Shown here piece by piece: positions 19,204-28,228 of a stretch of 28,265 nucleotides of DNA. Both the position numbers and the translations under genes were made by a program. The notes below the pieces were generated by a model. The model did not search any database. It saw nothing but the letters and a program-made list of their open reading frames with translations, and was not told the origin of the DNA. Source of the DNA: Stramonita haemastoma (Eukaryota > Mollusca > Gastropoda > Neogastropoda > Muricidae); NCBI GenBank assembly GCA_030674155.1, contig CM060325.1, positions 18,586,746 through 18,615,010 of the forward strand, read 5' to 3'. The number at the start of each line of letters is the position of its first letter. Positions within the stretch are counted from its first letter, which is position 1.

Positions 19204-19539
19204 TATGTAGATGATGTAGATGATGTATGAGGAGATGTAGAGGAGGTGAGAGAGGTAGAGAGAGGAGGGAGAGAGAGAGAGAGATGGAGAGTGATGGAGT
19301 GAGAAGAGAGAGAAGAGAAGAGTGTGTGTGGTATGCATGCGTTGTGTGTGTACGTACATATGTGTGTTCTTGTGCATCCACGAGTGTGTATGTGTGTGTG
19401 CACGCACGAATGAATGTTGCGTGAAAATATCCATCCGCGCTTGCAAGGTTTGTGCACACACGCACGCGCTCGTGCGCACGCACGCACGCACGCGCCCTGT
19501 GCGCATGTACGCCCGTGTGGTGTAGTACGTACAGGGAGT
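19204..19539. repeat. GA-rich then GTGCAC/CGCA alternating sequence
   Basis: GATG and GAGA sequence (19204-19320) gives way to alternating purine-pyrimidine words (TACGTACATATGTG, CACGCACGCACGCACG near 19478-19493). The CG content is much higher than in the surroundings. No gene. Confidence 0.7.
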
Positions 19540-19740
19540 GACAGACAGGCAGACTGTTATCACCTTGACAGCTGCCAGGGGAGCTAAAGAGCGCGTGAGT
19601 TACCTCGCCTTTTCTATCTAATCATGCCAATTGCCTCCCTGACTAAATAATGGAGCCGGCAACCTGAGACATAAATCCATTGTGTCTGGCTGGGGCTTGC
19701 ATGAAATGCTGCTTACTTACTACCTCTTCTCTGTCTTCCG
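19540..19740 (+). other. duplicated highly conserved non-coding block, copy 2
   Basis: Same orientation as copy 1 and 1,924 bp downstream. 19573-19716 is identical to 17649-17792. After 19716 this copy has a 7-bp insertion (TTACTAC); similarity then continues weakly through CTCTTCTCTGTC and fades. Upstream of 19540 there is no convincing homology to the region before copy 1. The motif set and stop codons are shared. Confidence 0.75.
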
Positions 19741-19761
19741 TCTAGTCTATCTATCGTCATA

Positions 19762-19994
<233 letters not shown>

Positions 19995-20023
19995 TGCAAG
20001 ATATAGCGCTATATAAATTCCAT

Positions 20024-20061
<38 letters not shown>

Positions 20062-20083
20062 TATTATTATTATTATTATTATT
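19995..20083 (+). mobile_element. extremely 5'-truncated LINE/SINE 3' tail with (ATT)n
   Basis: About 30 bp, containing TATAGCGCTATATAAATTCC (20002-20021), is followed by an ATT array to 20083. It is embedded in an ACAG array that resumes in kind at 20084. A GCGCTATATAA motif followed by ATT repeats is a 3'-end signature I recall from several marine invertebrate non-LTR and SINE elements. Target-site duplication cannot be scored because the target is itself repetitive. Confidence 0.6.
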
Positions 20084-20130
<47 letters not shown>

Positions 20131-20132
20131 CA
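20084..20132. repeat. (ACAG)n array, right part
   Basis: Continuation of the ACAG array split by the insertion at 19995-20083. Confidence 0.95.
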
Positions 20133-20560
20133 GAAACAGAGACACAGAGAGAAAGAGGACAAGGTAAGAGAGAAGAAAGGAGCGAGTTATATTAGTAGGT
20201 GAGAGGAGGTGTTTCGCATCTTTGCTGGCCCCGTTTTGTTTATGTGACAGGCCAAGGCAGGGAAGTAAGATTACTTATTACTTGGGGAAATACAATGGCT
20301 TGTTGGCTGCAAGCAAAGAGTGGGGCGGGGTGTGGGGGTGGTGGGGGTGGGGGTGGGGGGTGGAGAGCGCCATAAGATTAGGGATATCGAAGAACAAAGG
20401 TGTTGTTTCTAACCTTACCTTTTTCCGAAGGTTTTGTAAGAGAGGTAGCAACGAATATGGCGCGTCAAAGGTGGTGGTGGTTTTTTTTTGTTTTGTTTTG
20501 TTTTGCTTCTGCACTGTTTTTTGTCTGGATTGTTTCCTTGCCTTATTTTTCTTAGTAAAC
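20133..20560. other. unique island with G-rich insert, no gene
   Basis: High-complexity sequence (20190-20320) contains an 8-bp inverted repeat, TCTTTGCT (20219-20226) and AGCAAAGA (20312-20319). It also holds the palindrome AAGTAAGATTACTT and the word TTTATGTGACAGG. A G-rich tract (20322-20362), more unique sequence and TTTTG repeats (20480-20505) follow. A 114-codon open frame starting at 20222 crosses the G-rich and TTTTG tracts and has no domain I recognise. Confidence 0.5.
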
Positions 20561-20659
20561 TTTTAAAAGATATGAGAAATCAATAACATTTCGAGCAGAT
20601 TATCAAACATATCTGCAAAAAATAACTATCTGGCCAAATCTAATATAAAAAAAATTTTT

Positions 20660-20800
20660 TCTCCCTGCTGGGATGTTGGGAGCCTGCCAGTGTAAACAGC
20701 ATCCCCCACCTTCTGGGAATTCTGTGCCTGGAATTCTCTTTTCTATCCCTCTCTTTGTTTCTTTGTTCCTTTTCTCTTTGTCACCCCCTTCTCGTCTGTT
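20660..20800 (-). repeat. unclassified dispersed repeat, copy 2 (inverted partner of 1592-1732)
   Basis: The reverse complement carries GAAGGGGGTGACA, AGAAACAAA, GAATTCCAGGCACAGAATTC, CCAGAAGGTGGGGGATGCTG and TTTACACTGGCAGG in the same order as copy 1. An A-rich stretch lies beyond its 3' side (20640-20660). Confidence 0.7.
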
Positions 20801-20966
20801 TTCTGCCTTCTTGGTTCATTCTCCTGCCTTTTTTGCCAGAAAGACTTGAAAGATTTTCTCTCTCATGCCGAAGTTGGATGTGCTGGGCCTGACTTGTCAG
20901 GCGCTTAACTGCAGCGCAACGCAGTTTTACTAATTACGACAGATAACAATAGTTGCTGTCTAAGCA
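20801..20966. other. short unique sequence
   Basis: High-complexity sequence containing GCGCTTAACTGCAGCGCAACG; no feature recognised. Confidence 0.4.
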
Positions 20967-21065
20967 TTCGACGACGACGACGACGACGACGGAGAAGAAG
21001 AAGAAGAAGAAGAAGAAGAAGAAGAAGAAGAAGAAGAAGAAGAAGAAGAAGAGGAGGAAGAAGAA
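20967..21065. repeat. (ACG)n-(AAG)n trinucleotide array
   Basis: ACG units (20969-20991) switch in register to about twenty AAG units and GAGGAGG. Translations are Leu or Phe runs. Confidence 0.95.
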
Positions 21066-21430
21066 AACATTTGTTAACATGTAATGAAAATCTCTTATCA
21101 GTGTCAACTGACATAAACTAGCAAAGATTAGCTTTCTTTTTTCTTTTTTCAAGTGCCCTAGAACCTTGGATGGTAAAGAAAAAATGGGCTAAGTAAGGAC
21201 AGGACAAACAACTATGTTAAATATCAGGAAAAGAATGACAAAAAGTGTAAAAAAAAAACACACCCTGAAAAAGACCTAAAAAAGAGATAAATGACAGAAA
21301 GAGAAAAAAGCAAAGACAAAACACTATTAAAAACATGACTGAACAAACTGAATTTAGACAGAAAAATAAAAGGAAGAAAAGAAGAAAGAAAGAAGCTAGG
21401 AAAGAAAAAAAAAACACAGAAAGAAAAAAC
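21066..21430. other. A-rich sequence, no gene
   Basis: Increasingly A-rich, with AAGA words (21360-21425). No repeat family or coding signal recognised. Confidence 0.45.
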
Positions 21431-21541
21431 ACACACGTACACACACACACACATACACACACACATACACACACGCGCGCGCGCGCGCATGCACGCACGC
21501 ACACACACACACACACACTTTCTCTCTCTCTCTCAAACACA

Positions 21542-21625
<84 letters not shown>

Positions 21626-21722
21626 CCACACACCATTCAATGTACCATCTGAAAATAAAAATTTGACTTGACTGACTTGTCACACACTGCCCCCCCTCCC
21701 CCCCCCCCCCCCCCCCCCCCCC
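21431..21722. repeat. (CA)n with (CG)n block, then poly-C
   Basis: A CA array with TA steps runs into a CG block (about 21474-21489), CATG/CGCA and then CA. A CT interlude (21520-21534) and a pure CA array (21547-21622) follow. A poly-C tract lies at 21690-21722. Confidence 0.95.
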
Positions 21723-21723
21723 A

Positions 21724-22140
21724 CACACACACACATACAAGCAAAGAGAAAAAAGAACAACACAGTCAAACACACAGAATTGGGCAGTACAGTCCAGAAA
21801 CACAGAAGCAAGCAGCCACCAACTTTTAACTCATTCTTGCCACGCCGTTCTCCACCGCCACGGAGCAAAACGCAGGGCGCCCTCTCTCTCCCATCGTAAC
21901 TCAGGCTCGCTCAATTGATAACCTGTCGCCGTAAGTTGCCGCAAACGAGGTGCCACCAGTCCACCGGAGACTGTTTATGCACAGGTTCGAATCCCTCTGG
22001 CCTCCAGGAACAAACCACTGCCGATCCCACCCCCCTCCATCCATTCCCTCTTTATCTCCTCCTCCCACCTCTTCCCTAACAGTAACGTATCTACCCTTCG
22101 CTACTTTTGACCTTGAGGGAAAGTATGGGTTATGCAAGTA
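21724..22140. other. unique sequence with isolated B-box; no gene
   Basis: Contains a perfect polymerase III B-box-like GGTTCGAATCC (21984-21994) with no convincing A-box upstream. It may therefore be the remnant of another SINE head, or chance. TTGACCTTGAGG near 22108 contains the extended nuclear-receptor half-site TCAAGGTCA on the minus strand. Confidence 0.4.
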
Positions 22141-22500
22141 TTCTGAAGGCTGATGCTTTTTTTTTTTTTTTCTTTTTTAAAAGATAACATTGCAAAAAGT
22201 AGATTATTTTTGGCACTAGTGTTATACTTGCTGGGTTTTTTTTTTTTTAGGTTATTTTGCTTCATTTTCTCGTGAATAAATTTATGGAAAAAACCCCATC
22301 CCCAGAAGTTGTCGTGATACAATGTAAATGATGATAGTCTTCTTTAAAATCTATTCATAAGTTTTTAAACATAGAAAATGACATAATAACAGGTCTTACA
22401 ACTTTAGTATAAAAATAAATTCACTTTCATGATTCCTTTTCTGTCATTCTTTTTCTCCCAATCGACGAACATCATCTTTATCCTTTCAGCTAAGCTGAAA
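22141..22500. other. AT-rich unique sequence, no gene
   Basis: T runs (22158-22172, 22237-22248) and AATAAATT words; 3'-UTR-like composition but no linked coding sequence. Confidence 0.4.
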
Positions 22501-22969
22501 AACAATCTGAAGAAACCCCAGAAAAAAAACCAAACCGAAAAACCTCAAAAAACCAAACCACAATTCCAAAAAAAACCCCATAACTGTGCAAGAAAAAAGA
22601 AACGATATACACACAAATAAACCACCAGGGGGTAAACCTAACAAGGGGGGAGGGAGGACTTTTTCTACAGGGGGCGCTAGCTGACCGTGACCCCGACTCA
22701 CACCAACTGCCTTCTTTATGAAGACTGGGACAGGATTTAGGACGGTGTCACTTAGTTCACGCTGCCTGCCATATCTTTCTGTTCAGGCCGGGCGAAATCT
22801 AGATAGATATATATATATATATATAGAGAGAGAGACATATATCTATAGATATACTATCTTCTTCTCCTCCTATACATACACTGTTTCATTATTGACGAGA
22901 GCCGGTCAGGATGGTGTACTGTATCTTTGTCACAGGTGCCAAGCTGTCACACACTGAAAAAGGAGAAGA
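22501..22969. other. A-rich and unique sequence with small TA/GA arrays
   Basis: AAAACC-type sequence (22501-22600), a unique island (22620-22800), and a TA/GA cluster with ATATAT and AGAGAG (22803-22855). A second unique island lies at 22870-22965. No coding signal. Confidence 0.45.
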
Positions 22970-23013
22970 TGGGATGGGGTGGGGTGCAGGGGGTGGGGGG
23001 GTGGGGTGGGGGT
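22970..23013. repeat. G-rich tract
   Basis: At least four G runs of four or more in 44 bp; quadruplex-capable. Confidence 0.85.
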
Positions 23014-23200
23014 GATGTACAGAGTGTAAAATATAAGGGTTTTTTTATATCTCTCACCACCCTCCTTTTTTTTTTTTAGTTCCCTCCATTCTTTTTTATT
23101 TTTAATGTAGTGGTTGGATTTTAAAGTTGGTATTTTTGTGCGCACAATGTAAAATGACAGGTTGTTTAAAAATCAAATCTTTGCACACATGTACACATAT

Positions 23201-23251
23201 ACACACGCGATATATATGAAGATATATATGTACATTATGTGTAGATATATA

Positions 23252-23311
<60 letters not shown>
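23201..23311. repeat. (TA)n array
   Basis: TATATGTACA words lead into an uninterrupted AT array (about 23257-23311). Confidence 0.95.
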
Positions 23312-23312
<1 letters not shown>

Positions 23313-23379
23313 CATCATATCAAACGCACACATGTATTATCCTTTCCCTCCTCCCCTTGGCTTGGGGAGAAAGAAGAAG

Positions 23380-24019
<640 letters not shown>

Positions 24020-24260
24020 AGGGAGAAGGAGGAGGAGGAGGAGGAGAAGGAGGAGAAGAGAAGAGTGGCGAGAGGGTAGGGGGAGGGGTAGGGGTGGGAG
24101 GAGGAGCAACATTCTCCATTACTTGTCACCAACAACAGCAACGACAACAGCAGAGTGACAGTGATGGAGAGGGTGGGGGGAGGGAGTGGAAGGGAGGGGA
24201 AGGGAGGGATGGCGGGATGGGGGTGGGGATGGGGGGATGGGGGGATGGGAGACAGAAGGA
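24020..24260. repeat. GGA-rich and (GGGGAT)n G-rich tract
   Basis: GGA/GAA purine repeats (24020-24070), a short unique segment with ACAACAGCA words (24130-24160), then GGGA and GGGGAT runs (24171-24249). Confidence 0.8.
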
Positions 24261-24335
24261 CATACATCCGAAACAGCGGCGACAGCTGCTCATGACGGCG
24301 TAAGTCATCACAAAAAAGACCTTTCCAAATGCATG

Positions 24336-24760
24336 TACGTGCACACAGACACAGACACAGGTACACACAGACAGATACAGACACACACAGCCACAGACAT
24401 AGACACACACGGACACAGCCACAGACACACACAGAGGCAGACAGACAGACAGACAGACACAGACACAGACACAGGCACAGACACACACACATACACACAC
24501 AATCACGCACCTATTCCCCTATTTTCTTTTCACATTGTCTGTGTGTGTATGCGCGTGTGTGCATGTATGTGTACATACATGTGTGATTGTGTGAGTGTGT
24601 GTGTGTCTTCTTCTTCTTCTCATTGGTTTAATGTCCGTTCACTACAAGGTGATTTAGACAATTGTGTGTGTGTGTGTGTATGTGTGTGTGTGTGTGTGTG
24701 TGTGGCGCGTGCGTGTGCGCGTGCGTGCGTGCGTGCTTGCGAGCGTGTGTGTGCGCGCTG
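24336..24760. repeat. ACAGAC/ACAC array, then GT arrays
   Basis: Hexamer-like ACAGAC/ACACAG sequence (24336-24510), a short unique segment and GTGTGT (24540-24608). TTC repeats, a unique stretch (24630-24660) and a GT array ending in GCGTGCGTGCGTGC (24661-24750) follow. Confidence 0.85.
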
Positions 24761-25399
24761 TATAGCCAGATCCTGATTGACTGTTCTCATTTTTCCATAG
24801 ATTGTGTATTCGCATCTCTGTCTCTTGTCTCCCTCTACTTACTCCCACCAACTCTCCCATCCTCTCTCCTTTCCTGTCTCTTTGTCTGTCTCATCTGTCT
24901 GTCTTGTCTGTCCACCTTCTCTCTCTCCTCTAAAGCTCTTTCGCCCTGTTTGCAGTTTGTTTCTTGTGTCTTTGTTCAGACTGTGATGGGTGTGTTTTCT
25001 GTCTGCCGACTTTTCTGTGCATATGTCATATGCCATACATGAGATCAGACGGCGGCTACCGTTACTGCTGTTCTAAGTAAGACACGGGTCCTGCGGCTCT
25101 GGCATCGCAGAGAAATCCCAGGCTTTACCCAGCAGACGAACACAATGTCATCCCCCCCCTCCTCACCCTCTTGGATGCCTCGTGGAGAACTGATGCTACA
25201 AAATATGTCTTTAGGGATAGCTTCGAAACTTTCAACTGCGACATGAAAAAATCTAAACTTTTGAATAACTACTGAAAGTGGAAATGAGAATGATAAAAGT
25301 GTGGGTGTACCAAGTAGTACGATATGGTTGAGAAATACAAACAAATCAAACAACAACAACAAAACCAAACCAACCAAACAAACAAACAACACACAAAAC
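24761..25399. other. pyrimidine-rich then unique sequence, no gene
   Basis: CTGT/CTCT-rich sequence (24815-24945) is followed by a 280-bp high-complexity island (25010-25320) with no SINE homology. A 137-codon minus-strand frame (25458-25045) covers it; I see no domain and no splice context, so I do not call it. Confidence 0.45.
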
Positions 25400-25492
25400 T
25401 TCTCCAGAGGAAAAAAAATCCTCTTGAACGAGATTCGAACCCGGGTCCAACAGATCACACGAGCGCATCACACTGACCACCAGACTATCCCC
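25400..25492 (-). mobile_element. SINE-C head-only fragment 1
   Basis: On the minus strand it has box A TAGTCTGGTGG (25487-25477) and box B GGTTCGAATCT (25441-25431). AAGAGGATTTTTTTTCCTCTGG follows in the position of the SINE-C sequence GAAATTTTCTTCCTGGAG. The body and tail are missing. Confidence 0.72.
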
Positions 25493-25502
25493 ATCCCCGT
25501 AA

Positions 25503-25600
25503 GTAAACTCCAAGCAAAAAAAAAAAAAAAATCCCCTTCAACGAGATTCGAACCCGCGGACCAGCAAATCACAAACGCAACAATGCGCAAAAAACCACGC
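25503..25600 (-). mobile_element. SINE-C head-only fragment 2
   Basis: A second, more decayed head lies next to the first. It has the same AGATTCGAACCCGCG box B region, the CCCCTTCAACG flank and an A-rich run (25517-25531). Box A is hard to place. Adjacent heads could be a dimer or a local duplication. Confidence 0.6.
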
Positions 25601-26030
25601 ATCCACAAGCAAGCGCAACAAAGCGCTCACGCCACGACCAGCCGCCGCAACCCCCCACTGCATGCAGCTAGCTGCCAAAACTAATGTACAATAATAAATA
25701 TGTAAGTTCACCACCGTTGCTGCTGTGACAATAAAGCAACCGTCTGTTGCAGGCTGCTATGGCCTATGCCTGCCGACAGACTAGCAGCATCTCCCCCCCC
25801 CCCATTAAGCCATGTGTCAGCGTGCGAAGGCCTGTAATTAGGAGGCTCTTTCCCACAGTGGAAGATGACATTGCCTCCATACATCCCTAACCTTTATTGC
25901 CTAACATACGCGCTGTGCCATCGCCGATGCAGGATCTAATAGGCATAAACCGAGCTTTCATGCGACTGGTATTCATCATTTTTCCATCCCTCCCCCACCT
26001 ACGATACACGACACATGCAGAGGTTAGGTT
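25601..26030. other. unique island with imperfect hairpin; no gene
   Basis: High-complexity sequence. GGAGGC (25841-25846) can pair with GCCTCC (25873-25878), and inside it TCTTTCC can pair with GGAAGA around a CACAGT loop. TAATTA (25835-25840), a homeodomain-type word, sits just upstream. No coding frame is supported. Confidence 0.45.
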
Positions 26031-26035
26031 TTTCT

Positions 26036-26262
26036 GTGTGTATATGTGTGTGTGTGGGGGGGGGTGGGGGGTGGGGGTGGGGGTGGGGGGTGAGGGTGTT
26101 TGTGTGTATGTGTGGGTGGTTGGAGTGTGGGGAAGGGGGGGGGGGGTGCGTGTGTGTTTGTGTGTGTGTGTTATGTACCTCGTATGTGTGTGTGGGTGGG
26201 GGGTGGGGTGGGGGGTATGTATGTATGTATGTATGTACGTGTGTGTGCGTGCGTGTGGCGGG

Positions 26263-26342
<80 letters not shown>
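26036..26342. repeat. G-rich/GT tract then (TA)39
   Basis: GT with long G runs (26056-26097, 26129-26146, 26190-26216) and short ATGT (26217-26236). GTGCGTG and GGCGGGGG precede an uninterrupted TA array of 39 units (26265-26342). Confidence 0.95.
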
Positions 26343-26345
<3 letters not shown>

Positions 26346-26475
26346 GTGTAAGTAACATAACCCTACTTTATCCGCTAAATTTCTCGATGAAAGCATTAAT
26401 TGACAGCACAATGCTGCTTTCCCCCACTCTGACACACTTATCTGCAATCCTAAATATACCACAAACTTACTTTGT
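26343..26475. other. short unique sequence
   Basis: AT-rich high-complexity sequence; nothing recognised. Confidence 0.4.
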
Positions 26476-26599
26476 GCACACACACACACAAACACAAACA
26501 CACACACACACACACACACAACCGTCTAATATCACAATTTGCGAAAAGACATTAAAAGAAATTGAACACACACACACACTCACACACATACACACAACA

Positions 26600-26688
<89 letters not shown>

Positions 26689-26690
26689 AC
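26476..26690. repeat. (CA)n arrays
   Basis: Two CA arrays (26477-26520, 26565-26685) separated by a 45-bp unique segment. A 276-codon plus-strand frame (26015-26845) crossing this region is entirely repeat translation. Confidence 0.95.
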
Positions 26691-26754
26691 AGATTGACCT
26701 ACAGGGCCAGATGAAGGGAAGCAAGCATCTCCCCCTCCCCCTCCCCACCCCCGA

Positions 26755-26755
<1 letters not shown>

Positions 26756-26818
<63 letters not shown>

Positions 26819-26840
26819 CTCTCGCTCTCCTCTCTCTTTC
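26756..26840. repeat. (CT)n array
   Basis: CT dinucleotide array with CTCGCTCTC interruptions. Confidence 0.95.
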
Positions 26841-26896
26841 TCTGATGAAAAAAAGTATGTGAATAATTACTCTGTTACCCATGAAAAATAAAGATC

Positions 26897-26983
26897 ATTC
26901 ATTCATTCATTCATTCATTCATTCATTCATTCATTCATTCATTCATTCATTCATTCATTTTCATCACTCACTTACTCATTCAC

Positions 26984-27046
<63 letters not shown>

Positions 27047-27090
27047 CCCACACCCCTCTCTCTCCACCCCTTTCCCCCCATCTCTCTCCC
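26897..27090. repeat. (ATTC)n then (CT)n arrays
   Basis: About sixteen ATTC units (26897-26959), a CACTCA segment, then a CT array (26987-27045) and C/CT-rich sequence. Confidence 0.95.
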
Positions 27091-27277
27091 CCCACACATC
27101 CCAGATACCGAAAAGACCCATACATACATACATCCATACATACATCCATCAGGACCAGACAGAGATCTATTCCGCCACAGTCCGGAACAGACCGATATTG
27201 ATGACAGCGATTATTCCACTGACATATACCCCCCTCCCCCTCAACACTGCCGAAAAGAAACAGACCATCAACACTAG

Positions 27278-27428
27278 ACACACACGCGCGCGCGCGTGCG
27301 CGCACACACACACACACAGATACACACACACGCACACACACACACAGAGGCGCGAAGGGGAGAAGACACACGGCACACACATACGCCTGCATGCGCGCAC
27401 GCATGCATGCACGCACGCGCGCGCGCAC

Positions 27429-27459
<31 letters not shown>

Positions 27460-27615
27460 GCGCGAAGGGAAGACTCACGATACACACATACGCATGCACG
27501 CACGCACGCGCGCGCGCACCACACATACACACACACACACACACCAGAGGGAAGACACACGACACACACATACGCATGCACGCACGCACGTACACACACA
27601 CAGAAGCGTGAAGAT
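27278..27615. repeat. composite minisatellite with CA, CG and unique anchor
   Basis: Units contain an anchor (CAGAGGCGCGAAGGG or CAGAGGGAAGAC), then ACACATACGC, GCATGCACGCACGC, a CGCGCGCG block, ACCACAC and a CA run. Anchors lie at about 27346, 27456 and 27546, with a diverged AGAAGCGTGAAG at 27602. Units therefore differ in length mainly in the CA and CG runs. Confidence 0.88.
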
Positions 27616-27796
27616 TTCAGCGTATGCGACCGTGTTTTGCCCACCACAAAGGTAGCTGCATTCCGACTTCGGGGATGATGTCTAAACATCACACCACTGC
27701 GCATAGGGGTTTTATTTCTCCTTAATTTTGACATCCGTTCTTACCGACACATAATGGCATACTTTTTCGAAAGGCAGAGCAGGTTTTAACATGTGC

Positions 27797-27809
27797 ACAA
27801 GCTATTCTA
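27797..27809. repeat. 13-bp target-site duplication, left copy
   Basis: ACAAGCTATTCTA, repeated perfectly at 27965-27977 on the other side of the LINE fragment. In other SINE-C copies the corresponding sequence is present once. Confidence 0.88.
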
Positions 27810-27964
27810 GAAATACCTGGTGCCGGGATCTGGATGTAGATGCGAAACAGATGGGCAAGACGTGGGGACAACTGGAACGCCTAGCCCAGGACTAAGATGC
27901 CTGGAGACAGCTGGTTGGCGGCCTATGCCCCAGAAGGGACCGCAGGCAGACAAGACAAGACAAG
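27810..27964 (+). mobile_element. 5'-truncated LINE 3' end (ORF C terminus plus ACAAG tail)
   Basis: Frame from 27812 reads NTWCRDLDVDAKQMGKTWGQ, then LERLAQD, a TAA stop at 27893-27895, then DAWRQLVGGLCPRRDRRQ. Trp-x2-Asp-Leu followed by Leu-Ala-x-Asp-x2-x-Trp and a terminal Gly-Leu-Cys-Pro is the C-terminal pattern I recall from invertebrate non-LTR reverse-transcriptase ORFs. The in-frame stop replaces the expected basic residue before DAW. The fragment ends in ACAAG repeats, as expected of a LINE tail. Flanking 13-bp duplications show insertion by target-primed reverse transcription. Confidence 0.82.
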
Positions 27965-27977
27965 ACAAGCTATTCTA
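27965..27977. repeat. 13-bp target-site duplication, right copy
   Basis: Identical to 27797-27809. Its first bases overlap the ACAAG tail repeat of the LINE, so up to five bases of the duplication could be shared with the tail by chance; GCTATTCTA is independent of it. Confidence 0.85.
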
Positions 27978-28209
27978 CGTGAATTCACACATAGGACCTC
28001 GGTTTTTAAAGTCTCACCCGAAGACCTTTAAGGGCGGGGGGGTTGGGGGGGGGGGGGGGGGGGGGGGGATCGGCACTGATGTTAACTCCATGCGGAAAAA
28101 TCCCCTTGAACGGGTCAGCGTCTCAGTGGTAAGCTCAAACCTAGGATCGATCCCGGGAACGTCAGAATGTGAGTGCAACGCTCTAACCACGAGGCCCGCG
28201 CCAACCTCC

Positions 28210-28228
28210 CCCTTCTCTCTCTCTCTCA

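Larger units (their letters stand above)
27715..28203 (-). mobile_element. SINE-C copy interrupted by a LINE insertion
   Basis: On the minus strand the head carries box B GGATCGATCC (palindromic, 28144-28153) and a box A-like GGCCTCGTGG near 28196-28187. TGGAGTTAACATCAGTGCCG (28090-28071), a poly-G/C expansion (28045-28068), the core CCGAGGTCC, and GTGCACATGTTAAAACC follow. The element ends at its left side near AACGGATGTCAAAATTAAGG. A 155-bp LINE end splits it at 27810. About 25 bp (28115-28140) is extra relative to the other copies. Confidence 0.8.

Noticed and set aside
21984..21994. Perfect B box GGTTCGAATCC as evidence of another SINE or tRNA
   Set aside because: No A box at the right spacing and no similarity of the surroundings to the three SINE families; kept only as a note.
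25841..25878. Iron-responsive element, because CACAGTGG lies in a hairpin
   Set aside because: An iron-responsive element needs a CAGUGN apical loop on a five-base stem with a bulged C. Here the loop that pairs best is CACAGT and the required upper stem does not form.
26015..26845. 276-codon open frame, the longest in the window
   Set aside because: It consists of Cys-Val, Gly, Ile-Tyr, His-Thr and Leu-Ser runs translated from GT, G, TA, CA and CT arrays. No domain and no codon-like composition.
26976..27734. 252-codon minus-strand frame with a basic N terminus
   Set aside because: After a short unique N-terminal part it becomes Cys-Val-Arg-Ala repeat from the CA/CGCA minisatellite; no recognisable domain.
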